The notes beneath the pieces were generated by a model, which worked only from the letters and a program-made list of their open reading frames with translations, had not been told where the DNA came from and did not search any database. Below, in pieces: positions 35,801 to 48,592 of a DNA stretch of 64,000 nt (the first letter of the stretch is position 1; the number at the start of each line of letters is the position of its first letter). The position numbers and the translations under genes were made by a program. Source of the DNA: Mercurialis annua (Eukaryota > Streptophyta > Magnoliopsida > Malpighiales > Euphorbiaceae); contig NC_065570.1 of assembly GCF_937616625.2 (NCBI RefSeq), positions 16,936,001-17,000,000 on the forward strand, given 5' to 3'.

Positions 35801-36410
35801 ATTACGAAACTAATCCAAAGCTTTCACATTTTTAGCAATTTACGCCAAACGTTTAAAACATAACCAAACCAATCCGAACGTTTAAAATGTTACGTAACAA
35901 ATCCTAGCGTTTTACCATTTTAGTGATTTAAGCCAAACCTTTAAAACATTACAAAACAAATCAAAATGTTTCCCCTTTTTATCGATTGAATCCAAATGTT
36001 AAAAACGTTACGAAACCAATCCAAACTTTTCACCATTTTAGCATTTTAAGTCAAACGTTTACAAATGATACGGAACAAATCCAAACGTTTCATCTTTTTA
36101 GCGATTTAAGCCAAATGTTTAAAATGTTAGGAAACCGATCCAAACATTTAAAACATTACGAAACAAATCAAACGTTTCACCTGTTTAGCTATTTAAGCCA
36201 AACGTTGACAAACGTTACGAAACAAATCCAGACGTTTCACCTTTTTATCAATATAAGCCAAACGTTTACAAACGTTACGAAACAAATCCAAACGTTTCAC
36301 CTTTTTATCAATATAAGCCAAATGTTTAAAACGTTACGAAACAAATTCTAACGTTTCCCCTTTTTAGTAATTTAAGCCAAACGTTTACAACGTTACGAGA
36401 CAAATTATAA
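32807..36410. repeat. Higher-order satellite repeat: ~1.3-kb unit, about three copies
   Basis: Rare variants recur in the same order with a period of ~1302 bp. For example, AACGTTGACAAA..GTTACTAAA occurs near 32812, 34114 and 35416, followed each time by a unit with GTAACCAA and one with GTTAGRAAACATAT, then ACTCTTACAAATGTG-type units. Copy boundaries are about 32807-34108, 34109-35410 and 35411-36410. The third is shorter because of an internal ~120-bp loss near 36110 and an earlier end. Confidence 0.85.
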
Positions 36411-39400
36411 ACCTTTTTAGTGATTTAAGCCAAACATTTAAAATGTTACAAAACAAATCCTAACTTTTCACCTATTTAGCGATTCATGTTAAATGTTTCA
36501 AACGTTACGAAAGAAATCCTAACGTTTCACCTTTTTAGTGATTTAAGCCTAACGTTTAAAACGTTATGAAACCAATCCAAACATTTAAAATGTTACGAAA
36601 CAAATCCTAACATTTCCCCTTTTTAGCGATTTAAGCCAAACGTTCAAAACATTACGAAACAAATCCTGACATTTCCCCTTTTTAGCAATTTAAGTCAAAT
36701 GTTTACAAACATTTCCAAACAAATCCAAACGTTTCACCTGTTTAGCGATTTAAGCAAAACGTTTAAAACGTTACAATTCCAATTCAAACGTTAAAACGTT
36801 ACTAAAAAATCCAAACGTTTCCACTTTTTAGAGATTTAAGCCAAACGCTTACAAACGTTACGAAACAAATCCAAATGTATCACCTTTTTAACGATTTAAG
36901 CCAAACATTTACAGACGTTACGAAACAAATCCAAATGTTTCACCTTTTTAGTGATTTAAGCCAAACATTACAGACCTTACGAATCAAATCCAAACGTTTC
37001 ACCTTTTTAGCGATTTAAGGCAAACATTTACTAATGTTACGAAACAAATCCAAACATTTCATCTTTTTAGTGATTTAAGCCAAACGTTTAAAATGTTACG
37101 AGACTAATCCAAATATTTAAAACGCTACGAAATAAATCCAAACGTTTCACCGTATTAGTGATTTAAGCCAAAAGTTTATAAACTTTACGAAACAAATCAA
37201 AGCATTTCACATTTTTAGCGATTTAAGCCAAACTTTTAAAACATTACAAAACCGATCCAAACGTTCAAAACGTTACGAAACAAATTCTAACGTTTCATCC
37301 ATTTAGAGCTCTAAGCCAAATGCTGAAAACGTTATGAAACAAATCCTAACGTTTAACCTTTTTAATAATTTAAGCCGAACGTTTAAAACGTTTTGAAACA
37401 AATCTTAAATCTTTTTAGTGATTTAAGCCAAACATTTAAAACATTACCAGACAAATCCTAACGTTTCACCTTTTCAGCGATTCAAGTCAAACGTTCAAAA
37501 CGCTACGAAAGAAATCTTACCGTTTCATCTTTTTAGTGATTTAAGCCAAATGTTTAAAACGTTACAAAAAGAATCCGAACATTTAAAATGTTAAGAAACA
37601 AATCCGAACATTTCACCTTTTTAGCGATTTAATCCAAACATTCAAAACTTTATGAAACAAATCCTAACATTTCACCTTTTTAGCGATTTAAGCCAAACTT
37701 TTGTAATGTTACGAAACAAATCCTAACATTTCACCTTTTTAGCCATTTAAGCAAACGTTTAAAACGTGTCGAAACAAATCAAAACGTTTCACCTTCTTAG
37801 AGATTCAAGCCAAACATTTTAAACGTTGTGAAAACAATCCAAACATCTAAAATGTTACGAAACAAATCCAAACGTTTCACCCTTTTACCCATTTAAAACA
37901 AACGTTTAAAAACCTTATGAAAAAATCCAAACGTTTCACCTTTTATGTGATTTAAGCCAAACTTTTAAAACGTTACGAAACCAAACCAAACGTTTAAAAT
38001 GTTACGAAACAAATCCAAACGTTTCCCTTTTTTAGGTTTAGCCAAATGTTTAATAACGTTACGAAACAAGTACAAATGTTTCACCTTTTTGGTGATTTAA
38101 GCAAAACGTTTAAAACGTTACGAAACAAATCTAAAAATTTCCCCTTTTTGGCGATTAAAGCCAAACGTTTACAAACGTTACAAAACAAATCCAAATGTTT
38201 CACCTTTTTAGCGATTTAAGCCAAACATTTAAAAGGTTACGAAACCAATCCAAACGTTTAAAACGCTACGAAACAAATCCAAACATTTCGCCTTTTTAGC
38301 TATTTAAGCCAAGCGTTTCACCTGTTAAATGATTTAAGCCATACGCTTACAAACGTTACGAAAAAAAATCCAAACATTTCACCTTTTTAGGGATTTAAGC
38401 CAAACATTTAAAATGTTATGAAACCAATTCAAATGTTTAAATGTTACGAAACAAATCAAATGTTTCACCTTTCTAGCTATTTAAGCTAAACGTTTAAAAT
38501 GTTACGAAACAAATACAAACACTTAAAACGTTACGAAACAAATCCAAACGTTTCACCTTTTTATCAATTTAAGCCAAACGTTTAAAATGTTACGAAACAA
38601 ATACAAACGTTTAAAACATTACGAAACATATCCAAACGTTTCGCCTTTTTAATGATTTAAGCCAAACGTTTACAAACGTTATGAAATAAATACAACCATT
38701 TCACCTTCATAGCGATTTAAGCCAAATATTTAAAACGTTAAAAACCAATCCAAACGTTTAAAATATTACAAGACAAATCAAAATATTTCACCTTTTTAGA
38801 GATTTACGCCAAACGTTTACAAACGTTACGAAATAAATCCAAACGTTTCACCTTTTTAACGATTTAAGCCAAATGTTTACAAACGTTACGGAAAAAATCC
38901 AAACGTTTGACCTTTTCAGCTATTTAGGCCACACGTTTAAAATGTTACGACACCAATCCAAACGTTCAATACGTTACGAAAAAATTCCAACGTTTAAAAT
39001 GTTTTTGAAACAAATCCTATCGTTTCCTTTTTTAGCTATTTAAGCCAAACATTTAAAACGTTACGAAACAAATCCATATGTTTAACCTTATAAGCGATTT
39101 AAGCCAAACGTTTACAAACGTTATGAAACAAATCCAATTGTTTCCCCTTTTTAGCGATTTAAGCCAAACGTATAAAACGTTACGAAACAAATCCTAACGT
39201 TTCACCTTTTTAGCGATTTAAGCCAAACGTTTACAAACGTTACGAAATAAATCCAAACATTTCCCCTTTTTACCGATTTAAGCCAAACGTTCAAAACGTT
39301 ATGAAACAAAACCAAACGTTTCAAACGTTACGAAACGAATCCAAACATTTCACCTTTTTGGCTATTTAAGCAAAATGTTTACAAACGTAAGGAAACAAAT

Positions 39401-41799
39401 CCAAATGTTTCACCTTATTAATGATTAAAGCCAAACGTTAAAAACGTTACGAAACCAATCCAAATGTTTAAAACGTTAGGAAACAAATCCCAACGTTTCC
39501 CCTTTTTAGAGATTTAAGTCAAACGTTTGAAACGTTACGAAACAAATCCTCATGTTTCACCTTTTTAGCGATTAAAGCCAAACGTTTAAAACGTTACGAA
39601 ATAAATCCTATAGTTTCACCTTTTTAGCGATTTAAGCTAAACATTTAAAACGTTACAAAACCGATCCAAACGTTTAAAACGTTACAAAATAAATCCAAAC
39701 GTTTCACCTTCTTAGCGATTTAAGCCAAACGTTTACAAACGTTAAGAAACAAATCCAAACTGTTTCCCCTTACTAGCGATTTAAGCCAAACGTTCAAAAC
39801 ATTACAAAAATATCCTAACGTTTTACCTTTTTAGCGATTTATGCCGAACGTTTACTATCGCTACGAAACAAATCCAAACGTCTAACCTTTTTAGCGATTT
39901 AACGTTACGAAATAAATCCAAGCGTTCACGTTTTTAGCAATTTAAGGAAAACATATAAAACGTTACAAATGCACTCCAAACGTTTAAGACGTTGAGAAAC
40001 AATTCCAAACGTTTAGCCTTTTTAGCGATTTAAGCCAAAAGTTTACAAACGTTACGAAACAAATCCGAACTTTTCACCATTTTAGCAATTTAAGCCAAAC
40101 TTTTAAAACATTAAGAAGCCAATCCAAACATTTAAAACATTACAAAAAAAATCCAAATGTTTTACCTTTTTAGCGATTTAAGCCAAATGTTTAAAATGTT
40201 ACGAAACATATCCTAACGTTTCACCTTTTGATAACTTAAACAAAACGTTTAAAATATTACGAAACAAATCCTAACGTATATAAACGTTTGGAAATAATTC
40301 CAAACATTTCACCTTTTTAGCGATTTAAGCCAAATGTTTAAAACGTTACAAACCAATCAAAATATTTAAAACATTAAGAAACAAATCCAAATGTTTAAAA
40401 CATTACGAAACAAATCCAAATGTTTCACCTTTTTAACAATTTAAGCCAAACTCTTTCAAACGTGTTGAAACAAATCCAAATGTTCAACCTTTTTAGCGAT
40501 CTAAGACAAACGTTTAAAACGTTACAAAACCAATCATAACATTTAAGACATTATGAAAAAAGTCCAAATGTTTCACCTTGTTAGCGATTTAAGACAAACG
40601 TTTACAAACTTTATGAAAGAAATCCAAACATTTCACCTTTTTAGCGATTTATGCCAAACGTTTAAACCATTACGAAACCAATCCAAATGTTTAAAACGTT
40701 ACGAAACAAATCCTAACGTTTTACTATTTTAGCAATTAAAGCCAAATGTTTAAAACATTACGAAACAAATTCAAACATTTCACATTTTTAGCGATTTAAT
40801 CCAAATTTTAATAACGTTACGAAACCAATCCAATCTTTTCACCTTTTTAGCGATTTAAGCCAAACGTTTACAAACGATACGAAACAAATGCAAACGTTTC
40901 ACTTTTTTAGCGATTTAAGCCAAACATCTAAAACATTACGAAACAAATCTAAACGTTTCACCTTTTTAGCGATATAAGTCAAACGTTTACAAACGTTATG
41001 AAAAAAATCCAAACTAATCACCTTTTTAGCGATTTAAGCTAAACATATAAAATGTTAGGTAACCAATCCAAACAATTAAAACATTACGAAACAACTCAAG
41101 CGTTTCACCTTCTTAGCTAATTAAGCTAAATTTTTACAAACGTTACAAAACTAATCAAAACGTTTCACCTTTATATCAATATATGCCAAACTTTTAAAAT
41201 GTTACGAAACAAATAAAAATTTTAAAACGCAACAAAAATAAATCCGAACGTTTCCAATTTTTAGCGATTTAAGCCAAACGTTTACAAACTTTACAAAATA
41301 AATCAAAACATTTCACCTTTTTAGCGATTCAAGCCAAACGTTTGAAACATTATGAACCAATCCAAACGTTTAAAATGTTACTAAACAAATCCAAACGTTT
41401 AACCTTTTTACAGATTTAAGCCAAACGTTGACAAATGTTACGAAATAAATCCAAACGTTTCACCTTTTTAGCGATTTAAGCCAAATGTTTACAAACGTAA
41501 CGAAACAAATCCAAACGTTTCACCTCTTTAGTGATTTAAGCCAAATGTTTAAAATGTTACGAAACATATCCAAATGTTTCACCTTTTTAACGATTTAAGT
41601 CAACGTTTACTAACGTTATGAAACAAATCCAAATGTTTTACCTTTTTAGCAATTTAAGCCAAACTCTTACAAACGTGTCGAAAGAATCCAAATGTTTCAC
41701 CTTTTTAGCAATTTAAGCCAAAAGTTTAAAACGTTACAAAACCAATCCAAACATTTAAAATGTTACGATTTTTCACCTTTTTAGTGGTTTAAGACAAAC

Positions 41800-42408
41800 T
41801 GTCACAACCCATTTTCATGAATCGTGATCGGCGCTAGGGTATGGGTAATGTAGTACCAAAACCCATAGCTAGCCTTTCGGTTAACATACAATTATAATAA
41901 ACCTGCAGAAAACCAATGCTCGGGGGCAACCAAGACTCCAGCCTAATTCTAGCAGTTATAATATTCAACAATTAATTTAACATGCTTATCCAATACTGAG
42001 TATAAATCTGCATAACATAAACCAATATAAATAATGTACCATGCCAAAGCAATAATAATTCAGTCGAATCAATCCGACGAACAAATAGAATTAAATAAAG
42101 ACGTCTAGTTACTACTGCGGTCTAAGAATAAAATAGTTTTATAGTTTACCAAAATAAATGAAAACCTCCGAGATAGTAAAGAACGGAGATTAGCTGACTC
42201 TCTCAAATCATAACCCTGGGAAAAATTGGGAAAACAACGGGGTCAGATATACTGAGATGCGTTTATACCACTATTACATTTATCAAGTGGAAAACCTTTC
42301 AAACCGTATAAAACATTTAATAATGATATTATGATTAATAATTGGAACCCTAATCCACAATTCTAAATAATATAACATAATCCAATAGTCCTGGTCCCGA
42401 GAGCTGAG
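41800..42408 (-). mobile_element. Truncated family 2 LTR fragment D (609 bp)
   Basis: Starts TGTCACAACCCATTTTCATG, includes CGGCGCTAGGGTATGGGTAA and the polyprotein-free LTR sequence collinear with 17389-18000, and stops inside the first CCCGAGAGCTGAG motif. Satellite resumes at once. GACAAAC is found on both sides (41793-41799 and 42408-42414). The other ~2.3 kb of LTR is missing. Confidence 0.88.
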
Positions 42409-44956
42409 ACAAACGTTTAAAATATTATGAAACCAATCCAAACGTTTAAAACGTTACGAAACAAATCCTAATGTTTCATCTTTTTAGAGATTTAAGCCGA
42501 ACGTTTAAAACATTATGGAAAAAATGCTAACATTTCTCCTATTAAGCGATTTAAGCCAAACGTTTAAAAAATTTCGAAACAAATTCAAATGTTTCACCTT
42601 TTTAGCGATTTAAGCCAAATGTTTAAAACATTATGAAACCAATCCAAACGTTTAAAACGCTACGAAGCAAATCCAAACATTTCACCTTTTTAGCGATTTA
42701 AGCCAAACGTTTACAAACATTACAAAACAAATCCATACTATTCCCCTTTTTTGCGATTTAAGACAAACGATTAAAGTGTTACGAAAGAAATCAGAATGTT
42801 TCACCTTTTTAGAGATATAAGCCAAAAGTGTACAAACGTTACAAAACAAATCCAAACGTTTCACCTTTTTAATGATTTAAACCAAACGTTTAAAACGTTA
42901 CGAAACCAATCCAAACGTTTCAAACGTTACGAAACGAATCCAAACTTTTCACCTTTTTAGCGATTTAATCCAAAACTTAACAAACATTCCGAAACAAATC
43001 CAAACATTTCCCCTTTTTAGCAATTTAAGCCAAACGTTTAACAACGTTACGAAACTAATCCAAACCGTTTTGAAACGTTACGAAACAAATCCAAACATTT
43101 CACCTTTTTAGTGATTTAAGCCAAACGTTGAAAACGTTACGAAACTAATCCAAACGTTCTGAAACATTACGAAACTAATACAAACAAATCCAAACTTTTA
43201 AAACGTTATGAAACCAATCCAAACGTTTAAAACGCTACGAAGCAAATCCAAATGTTTCACCTTTTTAGCGATTCAAGCCAAACGTTTACAAACGTTACAA
43301 AACAAATCCATACGTTTCCCTTTTTTAGCGATTTAAGCCAAACATTTAAAACGTTACGAAAAAATCATAATGTTTCACCTTTTTATCGATTTATGCTAAA
43401 CGTTTACAAACGTTACGAAACAAATCAAAACGTTTCACCTTTTTAGTGATTTAACACAATCATTTAAAACGTTACGAAACCAATCCAAAAGTTTTAAACG
43501 TTACGAAACAAATCCAGACATTTCACCTTTTTAGCAATTTAAGCCAAACTTTTACAAATGTTACGAAAAAAATTCCAAACGTTTCACCTTTTTAGCTATT
43601 TAAGCCAAACGTTTACAAATGTTACGAAAAAAAATCCAATTTGTTTCCCCTTTTTAGCAATTTAAGCCAAACGTTTAAAAAGTTATGAAACCAATCCAAA
43701 CGTTTCTAACGTTACAGAACTAATCCAAACGTTTACCGTTTTAGCGATTTAAGACAAACGTTTACAAACGTTACGAAAAAATTCCAAATGTTTCATCGTT
43801 TTAGCGATTTGAGCCAAACGTTTACAAATGTTACTAAACAAATCCAAATGTTTCACCTTTTTATAGATTTAAGCCAAACGTTTAAAACATTATGAAACCA
43901 ATCCAAACATTTAAAACGTTACGAAAAAAGTCCAAATGTTTCGCCCTTTTAGCGAGTTAAGCCAAACATTTACAATCGTTGTGAAATAAACCGAAACATT
44001 TCACCTTTTTAGTGATTAAAGCCAAAGGCTACAAACATTAAGAAACAAATCGAAACGTTTCCCCTTTTTAGCGATTTAAGCAAAATGTTTATAACATTAT
44101 GAAAACAATCCAAACGATTGACCTTGTTAGAATTTTAAGCCAAACTTTTATAAACGTTACTAAACAAATTCAAATGTTTTACCTTTTTAGCGATTTAAAC
44201 AAAACTATTAAGATATTACGAAACCAATCCAAACGTTTAAAAAGTTACGAAACAAATACAAACGTTTCCCTTTTTTAGCGATTAAGCCAAACGTTTACGA
44301 ACGTTACGAAACAAATCCAAACTTTTCACCTTCTTAGCGATTTAAGACTAACGAATAAAACATTATCAAACCAATCCAAACGTTTATAAACGTTGCGAAA
44401 CAAATCGAAATGTTTCACATTTTTAGCAAAATTAAGCCAAAAGATTAAAATGTTACAAAACCACTCCAAACGTTTTAGACGTTTCAAAACAAAACCAAAC
44501 GTTACCCTTTTTTAGTGATTTAAGCCAAACATTTACAAACGCTATAAAACAAATACAAACGTTTGTCCATTTTAGCAATTCAGCCAAACGATTAAAACGT
44601 TAAGAAATCAATCCAAACAATAAAAACGTTATAACAAATCCAAGCATTTCACCTTTTTAGCGATTTAAGCCAAATGTTTAAAACGTTACAAAACAAATCC
44701 TAACGTTTCCCCTTTTTATCGATTTAAGCAAAACGTTTAAAACGTTTCGAAACAAATCCAAACGTTTAAGACATTGCGAATCAAATCTAAATGTTTCACT
44801 TTTTTTAGCGATTTAAGTCAAACGTTTACAAAAGTTATGAAACAAGCTCACATGTTTCACCTTTTCAGCGATTTAGGCCAAACGTTTAAAATGTTACGAA
44901 ACAAAACGAAACATATCACCTTTTTAGTGATTTAAACCAAACGTTTGAAACGTTAC
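42409..44956. repeat. Tandem satellite array, second block
   Basis: Same 29/60-bp satellite in the same orientation as the main block. It ends with CGTTAC, of which GTTAC is the target-site copy of LTR F. No other feature seen. Confidence 0.95.
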
Positions 44957-45006
44957 TGTCACGACCCATTTTCATGGATCGCGACCGGCGCTAGGGTATG
45001 GGTATG

Positions 45007-47206
45007 TGTCACGAACCAATCTCAGGGCCGAGACCAGCGCTAGGGAATGGGAATGGTTGCTCCGAAACCCGTAGCAAGCCTAAAAACGTAAAAATAATTT
45101 ATCGCAAAACATATACGTCACGCATGACAGACATAAATACGTGTCATGCTGGAAACACATGCCAGGCATACATATCCTCTGACACTCACAATATAAATAA
45201 CGCAGCAAGCGTAAAACATTTAAAACTTTAAAACATTAAAGTTATATTTACATAAAACTATACATTACAAGCTTACTTGCAAAACATTTATCTACTGCAG
45301 CTTTAAAAGTAAAGTATTGTTTCTTTACATACTTTCAAAAATACAGACTTCTGGAAGTAGGATAGAAGCCCGTTACTTCAAAGCGTCTTTGACCTAAAAG
45401 AAAGTCTGTGAGGGGTCAGTATATTGGAATATACTGACTGAGTTCATACATTTACTAATAAGTATTCAAATAAAACATAAAACAATATTCAATCGTATGC
45501 AGCCAAGTACAAGATTCGATTGAAACCCTAATCGTCGAACATACTAATCATCTATCATGCGACCCAATCATTAATATCAAGTTGTGAGTCCAACTAACTG
45601 GTGGGTCCAACCCACTAGATACGGGGACTCCAGGTTACACCATAACCGAGTGCTCACTCGTATCAAAATCATAAATTAAATCTCGAATTTCATAATCATA
45701 ATCAACTCACAGCTATATCAAATTAAAACTGGTGATCACGCAGTCCTATTGCCGCTCAATAGGTAGCACGTTCCATCGAATCAATACTGGTTTCAAATCA
45801 AGCGTATGCGCAATTCATATAAACATTTTGCATATAAAACATGCAATTCAAACATAAAGAAATATAAAATAATTGCTTGAATAAATACTTTAAAAGAAAA
45901 TCGTATAAACTCACTGAAAACGCTTATCCAAAAATACGTCAGGGCTTAGGAACGTCAAGCTTCCCGAACTACTGATCCAGCTGCTTCTTGCCTCGCCGGA
46001 TCTAATACAAATTTTAAAACATTTGACTTGTATTAGAATCCTATTCTAAGATTGACTCTAGACTCAAGACTCGACACGCTAAACTCTTATTAACCATCGT
46101 GCTTCTCGCGTATATTCTTTTAAACGGTATTTAACTCATTTAAACTCGTTAGGTTAACGCCTCCAATTAATCGATAATAAATCGAATATTAATCGATTTC
46201 AATTTTCGGTATGCGCATACGATATATTTTCTTCAAAACGGGTCGATAGGCGAAAACACTGAGCGAATACAGGTTGTGATCTGAAAATAAATCGGCCGGG
46301 CGAACTGATGTGCGAGCGCACGTCTGACTGTGCGTTCGCACAACAGACTGTGCGTTCGCACAGTTGACTGTTTCAGACTGTGCGATCGCACAGTCCTACT
46401 ATGCGTTCGCACAGCACCTGTGCGAACACATAGTGTGCTGTGCGTTCGCACAGTATGAACTGTGCTACGCACAGTACGGGCTTTTAGCCCCGTCTCGATC
46501 CCGACGTGCTTCTTAATGATTTTCACAATTCCGACACCCAAGCAACACACAAACATGTCGAAAACACTGAATCTAAACCTAAAACGTTATATATCAATCC
46601 TAATATCGATAAAACGATAAAATCGTTTCGTGGCCTAAAACTTTGAATCGATATAACTGAAAATATATTCGTTTAGACGATAAAACGTCAAGGTTACCGT
46701 GATACGCCACTGGAATACGATCGTTTTGAGTTATAGAACGTCGGAAACGAACGAGAAACAGAATCGAGCGACGGAAACGGCGATGAAAACAACGAAGAAA
46801 AGAAAAGGGAAAGAAAGAATTGAAGCTTCTGGTAATTCCTTCTTATGAAGGTAATTATATATAATCCGGCTAATTTGCTCTTTGGTCCTTGAAACTTTTC
46901 AAAAGTTTCAATTTAGTCCAAACCCTATTCACGTCCAAATTTTAAACGATCTCCGATCGACTTGAAACTTTTACCATAAATACTATAAATTATTTCGCGG
47001 ACTTTGGCGAAATAAAATCCGTCACGGGATTTATAATTTATTTTGTATTAATTTTTGAAGTTAAATCCTCAAATTTCCCTAATTGACTTATTGAAATTTA
47101 TTCTAAATTCCCGATATAATTAAATTAAATTCTCCCTAATTTAATTTATCGGAAATCTCGACACGTGGCACGACGTAATTACCTTATAATATTTTGGGGT
47201 ATTACA
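45007..47206 (-). repeat. 3' LTR of element E (2200 bp)
   Basis: Starts TGTCACGAACCAATCTCAGG and ends GGGGTATTACA. Collinear with 52211-54359, with scattered substitutions and small indels. One is a ~19-bp loss in the right copy next to GGTAATT near 54005. A TA tract lies at 46856-46863. Confidence 0.93.
46310..46475. repeat. Palindrome cluster in the 3' LTR of element E
   Basis: Dyads of the form ACTGTGCGTTCGCACAGT and GACTGTGCGATCGCACAGTC, about seven units, core GTGCGNNCGCAC. The cluster occupies the position of the GTACACG/CGTGTAC clusters of A and B but with different arm sequence. Confidence 0.9.
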
Positions 47207-47220
47207 TTCACCCCCCCCCT
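47207..47220 (-). other. Polypurine tract of element E
   Basis: Reads AGGGGGGGGGTGAA on the minus strand, directly inside the 3' LTR. Confidence 0.8.
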
Positions 47221-47249
47221 TAAAATAAATTCGTTCTCGAATTTAAAAT

Positions 47250-48592
47250 TTAGCCACGTACCTTGAGTGAAAGGTAAGGATACTTTTGTCTCATATCCTC
47301 TGCTGTCTCCTACGTGCACTCTTCTATGGACTGACTTCTCCAAAGAACTTTCACCATCGGGATTCTCTTTGTCCGCAATTGTCGTATCTGCGTATCGATA
47401 AGCTGCACTGGCCGCTCTTCGTATGTTGGTTCCTCGCTCACATCCACTACTTGCAGTTGAATTATTCGAGAGGGGTCTGGTACATAATTCCGAAGCATGG
47501 AAATATGGAAGACAGGATGAACTTGCGACATCTCTGGTGGCAAGTCTAGCTTGTAGGCAACTGAGCCTATGCGCTCTACGATCTGTTATGGTCCGACATA
47601 TCTCGGAGGCAACTTGCCCTTCTTTCCGAAACGAATCACTCCCTTCATCGGTGATACTTTAAGGATGACGTAATCTCCGATCTGAAATTCGATATCTTTT
47701 CTATTAGGGTTCGCGTAGCTCTTTTGTCGACTGAAGGCTGTATTCAAACGTTGCTTTATCAACGGTACTTTCTCGGACATAATCTGGATAATCTCTGCTC
47801 CAGTGAGCTGTTGTTGTACGCGAACTCGACTAAAGGTAGGTACGTATCCTAACTACCTCCGAAGTCAAATACGCATAGTCGAAGCATATCTTTTAACGTT
47901 TGAATCGTCCGTTCAGACTGGCCGTCTGTTTGAGGATGAAACGCAGTGCTAAAGTTTAATCGCGTCCCTAACGCTTCCTGTAAGCTCTTCCAGAAGTGAG
48001 AGGTAAATATGTAACCTCTGTCTGAAACGATTGACACGGGAACTCCGTGTAGGCTCACAATCTTATCGATGTAAATCTCCGCCAACATTGCTGCAGAATA
48101 AGTCGTCTTATTAGGAATGAAGTGCGCTGACTTCGTCAAGCGATCCACGATTACCCAAATGGAATCAAAACCTTTCTGCGTCTTGGGAAATACGACCACA
48201 AAGTCCATCATGATTTCTTCCCATTTCCACTCAGGGATAGGTAACGGCTGTAGAAATCTATAAGGCCGCTGATGCTCCAATTTGACTTGCTGACAAGTCG
48301 GACATTTCGCCACGAATTCTGCGATACCTTTCTTCATTCCGCTCCACCAATATGTTGTCTTGATATCGTGATACATCTTCGTGGAACCAGGGTGAACATT
48401 ATACATCATTCCATGAGTCTCTTCCATGATCTTCTGTCTCAAGTCTTCCACGTCTGGAATGCACATTCGATTGCCATATTTCAGTATTCTGTTGACGATA
48501 CTGAAATCTTGACTCTTTCCTTGTTGAACTTCCTCAATTAGATGCTTTAATTGAGGATCATCTTCTTGCAATTCTTTGATTTGATCTAACAA
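47250..48592 (-). pseudogene. Element E integrase and C-terminal tail, with deletion
   Basis: Upstream part: [34 protein letters not shown], the catalytic [47 protein letters not shown]. After LPLVEFAYNNS about 90 bp corresponding to the [14 protein letters not shown] segment of C are missing. Sequence resumes at ..AEIIQ and [20 protein letters not shown]. The tail HPVFHISMLRNYVPDPSRII, PTYEERPVQLIDTQIRQLR, VKVLWRSQSIEECT is followed by a TAG (47310-47312) where C has tryptophan. The natural stop is TAA at 47250-47252. The deletion lies between the catalytic core and the DNA-binding C-terminus, so the protein is not functional. Confidence 0.88.

Larger units (their letters stand above)
21478..41799. 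repeat. Tandem satellite array, main block (~20.3 kb including one MITE)
   Basis: Units of 59-60 bp alternate irregularly with units of ~29 bp. The long unit contains CGAAACAAATCC, AAACGTTT, CACCTTTTTAGCGATTTAAG, CCAAACGTTT and AAAACGTTA. The short unit lacks the CACCTTTTTAGCGATTTAAG half. The two halves align weakly with each other (TTACGAAACAAATCC against TTAGCGATTTAAGCC, then AAACGTTT), suggesting a ~30-bp ancestor. Copies differ at many positions, most often at the CpG of ACGT. Orientation is constant throughout. Plus-strand reading frames of 60-121 codons arise because 60 is divisible by 3. I see no gene. Confidence 0.95.

Noticed and set aside
34840..36351. Plus-strand reading frames of 60-121 codons with repeated FHLFSDLSQTF-type peptides in the satellite
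   Set aside because: They follow from a 60-bp unit without stops in one frame, vary with each monomer, lack any start context or conserved length, and break at every indel.
46233..46556. Frames rich in VRTHS repeats in the LTRs of E (also 53451-53874)
   Set aside because: By-product of the GTGCGNNCGCAC dyads.
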